Both the position numbers and the translations under genes were made by a program. This document shows, piece after piece, positions 3,766 through 6,239 of a stretch of DNA of 6,239 nt. Every line of letters starts with the position of its first letter. The stretch's first letter is position 1. The notes beneath the pieces are model-generated. The model was given only the letters and a program-made list of their open reading frames with translations, was not told where the DNA came from and did not search any database. This DNA is from an uncultured Actinomycetes bacterium (GTDB taxonomy: Bacteria; Actinomycetota; Actinomycetes; Nanopelagicales; Nanopelagicaceae), in assembly GCA_903898855.1 (NCBI GenBank), contig CAIUHB010000007.1, forward strand, positions 1 to 6,239, read 5' to 3'.

Positions 3766-6239
3766 ATGAAGCGCGCTGCCTATACCTCCACGCAGTCGGG
3801 GCTGATGCAGCGAGCGACAAAGGCTCTGCTTATCGCTCTGGTCATTGGCCTTCTCCAAATAATTCAAGGCCCCGCGCTCTTATTAAATGCCAATGCGCTT
3901 TCTACTGTGGGATCTGGTGCTTGCGCTTCTCAAGTTGATAGCGCCGCCAATGTAAAGGTCTACTCATCGACTTCGCGATGCATTCTGGAATTTGATGCAA
4001 CTACGCAATGGACTCCCCCTGTCGGCGTCTACACAATTCAATTCCTTACCGTTGGCGGCGGCGGAGCTGGCGCTGGTGGTCGCGGTGGTGGTGGTGGCGC
4101 TGGTGGCTTAGAAACAGGAACAACAACGGTTGTTGGAACAACTATGTCAATGACTGTTGGTACGGGCGGAGTCGGAAATACTGGACTTGGTGGAAACGGA
4201 ACTGATTCCTACTTTGGATTAATTACCCACGCATATGGTGGTGGTGCCGGTGGAACGTCATTTGGTTCCACCAATAACGCCGTTGGCGGAAGTGGTTCAT
4301 ATGGTTCAGGTGGCGGCGCGGGTATTTATCAAAACGCTAGCACCTCTGGCTGGGCTGGCGGAGCTGGAACTCCTGGCCAGGGAAATAGCGGTGGTGGTTC
4401 TGGATATCCCTACGCATCTTTAGGCACCGCTTCTACAAATTATGACACCGTGCGAAATGCCGCGGGTGGTGGTGGCGCTGGAAGTGCTGGTGTCTCTGCA
4501 CAAGGCGGATACTCCGGACAAAGTTGGAACGTTTCGATGACTGGTCTTCCTACAGCTCGAACTCCAGATGGCGGAAGTGGATTGACTGTAAACATCACCG
4601 GTACTTCCACGTGTTACGCAGCAGGTGGTGGCGGTTCATTTGGATATTTTTATAAATCAACGGAATGGTCTAACTATTACTCAGCCGGTAAAGGTGTTGG
4701 AGGTGGATGTGGTGGCGCCGCGATTGGCGGAACGGGCGGCGACTATTCATCAAATACTTCCGGTGCGGCCGGAACGGCAAATACCGGTTCTGGTGGAGGC
4801 GCCGGAAACGTTGATCCAGTTGCTTACTCGGGCTCCCCGGGCGGTTCTGGTGGCTCTGGCGTTATCGTCGTCTCTTGGCTCAAAACTTCAGTCAATACAA
4901 TCACTTCACCACTAACTCAAACTGTGATGCGTGGAGATACCTTCACAATGACCGCATCCGGGACTCCGGATTATGCGGGTGTCACTCGATATTGGCAGTG
5001 GCAGCGCTCTCCTGATGGTGGTATCACTTGGAACAACACAGGTGCTGCGGATACCAGAACAACCACGACTTACGTTGATACGGCCACTACTTCCCTCAAT
5101 GGCTATCAATACCGCGCCTTTTACACGGATACCGATGGAGTTACATCAGATACGGGCACAACAAGCGTCGCAATTCTGACGGTAACGCAGCCGCCAACAT
5201 CGGCCGATACTGATACTGCTCTGACTTTGAATGGCTCGCAGTATGGCTATTCAAGTCCTACTCCTGCGCTGGGAGATACCTTCACCATTGAAGCATGGGT
5301 TAAACCAACCAACGGTTGTGTTGGCTCAACGCTGCAGCGAATCATTAGAAAATTAAACTTCATTGATATCAACTGTCACGATGGCAGATTTTGGGCAAAT
5401 GGTTATCTCTCCAATGGAACTCTCAGCGGCGAGATGGATCTCAATATAAATGTCGAAACTAATACCTGGCAGCACATTGCAATCACCCGCTCGCCTTCAG
5501 ATAACTATGTCTATATGTACTACAACGGCAGTACTACTGGCGCAGCTAACGTAATGATGTCATCTACCCGCAACTTATCTGGTGCTTGGTATATCGGTGC
5601 ATCTTCTAGTGGCACTGAAAGTTTTAACGGGCAAATTGATGAAGTAAAGATTTGGAATACTGCGCGCACTGCTGCAAACATTAAATCCGACATCCGTACA
5701 TACACTCCCTCAAATTCAACGGGGTTAGTTGATTACTGGGACTTTAACGATTTAATAACCAATAAAGGTTTCGATCGGGCAAGTTCAGCCGTTGGCCTAT
5801 CTGATTTATTCCTTATCAACTCTCCAACGCTGACGGAAAATAGGGTCGTTGATACAACCACTGTTGTTGGTGTAACTATTCAAAAGTTTCCGCGCACATA
5901 TTTAACAATTAATGGCGGATGGAAATCTCCCGTTATCCCAGGCTCCATTCGCGCACTAGAAGTTGCTGGTGGTGGTGCGGGAGGTGCCGATCGCGGTGGC
6001 GGTGGCGGTGGCGGTGGTCGCATCTACTCAATTCTCAATTCAATACCCTCGATTGAAACAATTGTTGTGGGTATGGGCGGCAATGGCTCAACCCAAAGCA
6101 ATCCTGGCTTCAGCGGTGAATCATCCACTTTGGGAAATGTCATTGCACATGGTGGTGGTGCAGGTGGAACTAGCCCATCTGCCACACCTGGAGCTGGAAG
6201 CGGATTAGCAGGCGGTTCTGGTGGTGGTGGATCATTCTC
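3766..6239 (+). CDS. Large secreted modular surface protein: glycine-rich, Ig-like, LamG, glycine-rich (3' end outside window)
   Basis: One frame is open from the ATG at 3766 to the window edge: 824 codons with no stop. Residues 1-44 are a signal peptide: basic N-region (K2, R3, R16, K19), hydrophobic core 'ALLIALVIGLL' (20-30) and a likely cut after 'ANA' (42-44). Residues 72-371 are a bacterial glycine-rich domain, opening with 'YTIQFLTVGGGGAGAGG' and closing with 'GSGVIVVSWL'. Residues about 379-474 are an Ig-like domain, with 'YWQWQRSPDGGITW' (409-422) and 'GYQYRAFYTD' (446-455). Residues about 486-662 are a LamG/concanavalin-like jelly roll: 'FTIEAWVKP' (506-514), 'WQHIAITR' (568-575), 'GQIDEVKIWNTART' (622-635) and 'DYWDFND' (656-662). 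A second glycine-rich domain begins near 717 and is cut off. Such architectures belong to cell-surface adhesins or fibres; the ligand is unknown. Six cysteines fall in three close pairs. No sortase or other anchor signal is visible, as the C-terminus is missing. Confidence 0.9.
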   Translation, partial: MKRAAYTSTQSGLMQRATKALLIALVIGLLQIIQGPALLLNANALSTVGSGACASQVDSAANVKVYSSTSRCILEFDATTQWTPPVGVYTIQFLTVGGGGAGAGGRGGGGGAGGLETGTTTVVGTTMSMTVGTGGVGNTGLGGNGTDSYFGLITHAYGGGAGGTSFGSTNNAVGGSGSYGSGGGAGIYQNASTSGWAGGAGTPGQGNSGGGSGYPYASLGTASTNYDTVRNAAGGGGAGSAGVSAQGGYSGQSWNVSMTGLPTARTPDGGSGLTVNITGTSTCYAAGGGGSFGYFYKSTEWSNYYSAGKGVGGGCGGAAIGGTGGDYSSNTSGAAGTANTGSGGGAGNVDPVAYSGSPGGSGGSGVIVVSWLKTSVNTITSPLTQTVMRGDTFTMTASGTPDYAGVTRYWQWQRSPDGGITWNNTGAADTRTTTTYVDTATTSLNGYQYRAFYTDTDGVTSDTGTTSVAILTVTQPPTSADTDTALTLNGSQYGYSSPTPALGDTFTIEAWVKPTNGCVGSTLQRIIRKLNFIDINCHDGRFWANGYLSNGTLSGEMDLNINVETNTWQHIAITRSPSDNYVYMYYNGSTTGAANVMMSSTRNLSGAWYIGASSSGTESFNGQIDEVKIWNTARTAANIKSDIRTYTPSNSTGLVDYWDFNDLITNKGFDRASSAVGLSDLFLINSPTLTENRVVDTTTVVGVTIQKFPRTYLTINGGWKSPVIPGSIRALEVAGGGAGGADRGGGGGGGGRIYSILNSIPSIETIVVGMGGNGSTQSNPGFSGESSTLGNVIAHGGGAGGTSPSATPGAGSGLAGGSGGGGSF
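3979..4878 (+). repeat. Glycine-rich domain, copy 1, within the surface protein
   Basis: Residues 72-371. After 'W82TPP' and a short strand comes 'VGGGGAGAGGRGGGGGAGG', then 'MSMTVGTGGVGN', then 'THAYGGGAGGTS' (214-225). It carries many Gly, Ser, Thr and Ala interrupted by aromatic residues, and ends with a beta strand 'GVIVVSWL'. The order of elements is shared with copy 2. Domains like this occur in secreted bacterial and phage fibre proteins. Confidence 0.7.
5914..6239 (+). repeat. Glycine-rich domain, copy 2 (partial), within the surface protein
   Basis: From residue 717 the order of copy 1 recurs: 'W719KSP', 'RALEVAGGGAGGADRGGGG' (729-747), 'ETIVVGMGGNGS', 'IAHGGGAGGTS', then Gly/Ser-rich sequence to the window edge. 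The copies have diverged in sequence between these anchors, so this is an old domain duplication and not a recent DNA repeat. Confidence 0.65.

Noticed and set aside
4054..4900. Mycobacterial PE-PGRS type protein
   Set aside because: There is no PE domain at the N-terminus, and the signal peptide plus Ig-like and LamG domains fit a general secreted glycine-rich surface protein better.
4008..4915. Several short plus-strand frames in other phases over the glycine-rich region, giving Trp/Arg-rich or Val-rich peptides
   Set aside because: They are what GGT/GGC repeats read as when shifted by one or two bases. The continuous 824-codon frame with a signal peptide and recognisable domains explains this DNA.

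Overview
The window looks like an actinobacterial chromosome segment, most likely from a small-genome freshwater actinobacterium such as the Nanopelagicales (acI) type. This is inference. It rests on base composition near 50% GC by eye, on a TANNNT -10 box placed a few bases before every visible start codon with no Shine-Dalgarno sequence (leaderless transcription, common in Actinobacteria), on a secreted protein with the 'NITI...EFGQG...ACD' signature seen in such genomes, and on a COG4280-type membrane protein. No rRNA, tRNA, CRISPR array, insertion sequence or transposase is visible.

Layout. Bases 2-343 (+) are the 3' end of an isochorismatase/nicotinamidase-like cysteine hydrolase. Bases 387-1295 (+) are a complete TrhO/YceA-type rhodanese that hydroxylates U34 of tRNA. 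Convergent to it, on the minus strand, are a COG4280-like polytopic membrane protein (2358 down to 1321) and, upstream of that, a small VTT/DedA-like membrane protein (2960 down to 2385). A 74-base divergent promoter region separates the latter from a plus-strand gene (3035-3658) for a membrane-anchored, cysteine-containing extracytoplasmic protein. From 3766 to the right edge runs one open frame of at least 824 codons, the largest gene in the window. It encodes a secreted modular surface protein: signal peptide, glycine-rich domain, Ig-like domain, LamG (concanavalin-like) domain, then a second glycine-rich domain cut by the window end.

How it fits together. The left third is housekeeping metabolism and tRNA modification. 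The middle is a pair of co-directional membrane proteins of uncertain function; the COG4280 protein shows a clear internal duplication with twin E-x-x-E motifs. The right half is cell-surface biology: two consecutive secreted or exported proteins, the second a probable adhesin or fibre-like protein. The most notable observations are the uniform leaderless promoter layout, the duplicated glycine-rich domain of the large surface protein with no GGG codons in its glycine tracts, and the two-fold repeat of the COG4280 protein. I do not see a clear defence, mobile or biosynthetic system. Genes are closely packed: no gap between genes exceeds about 110 bases.
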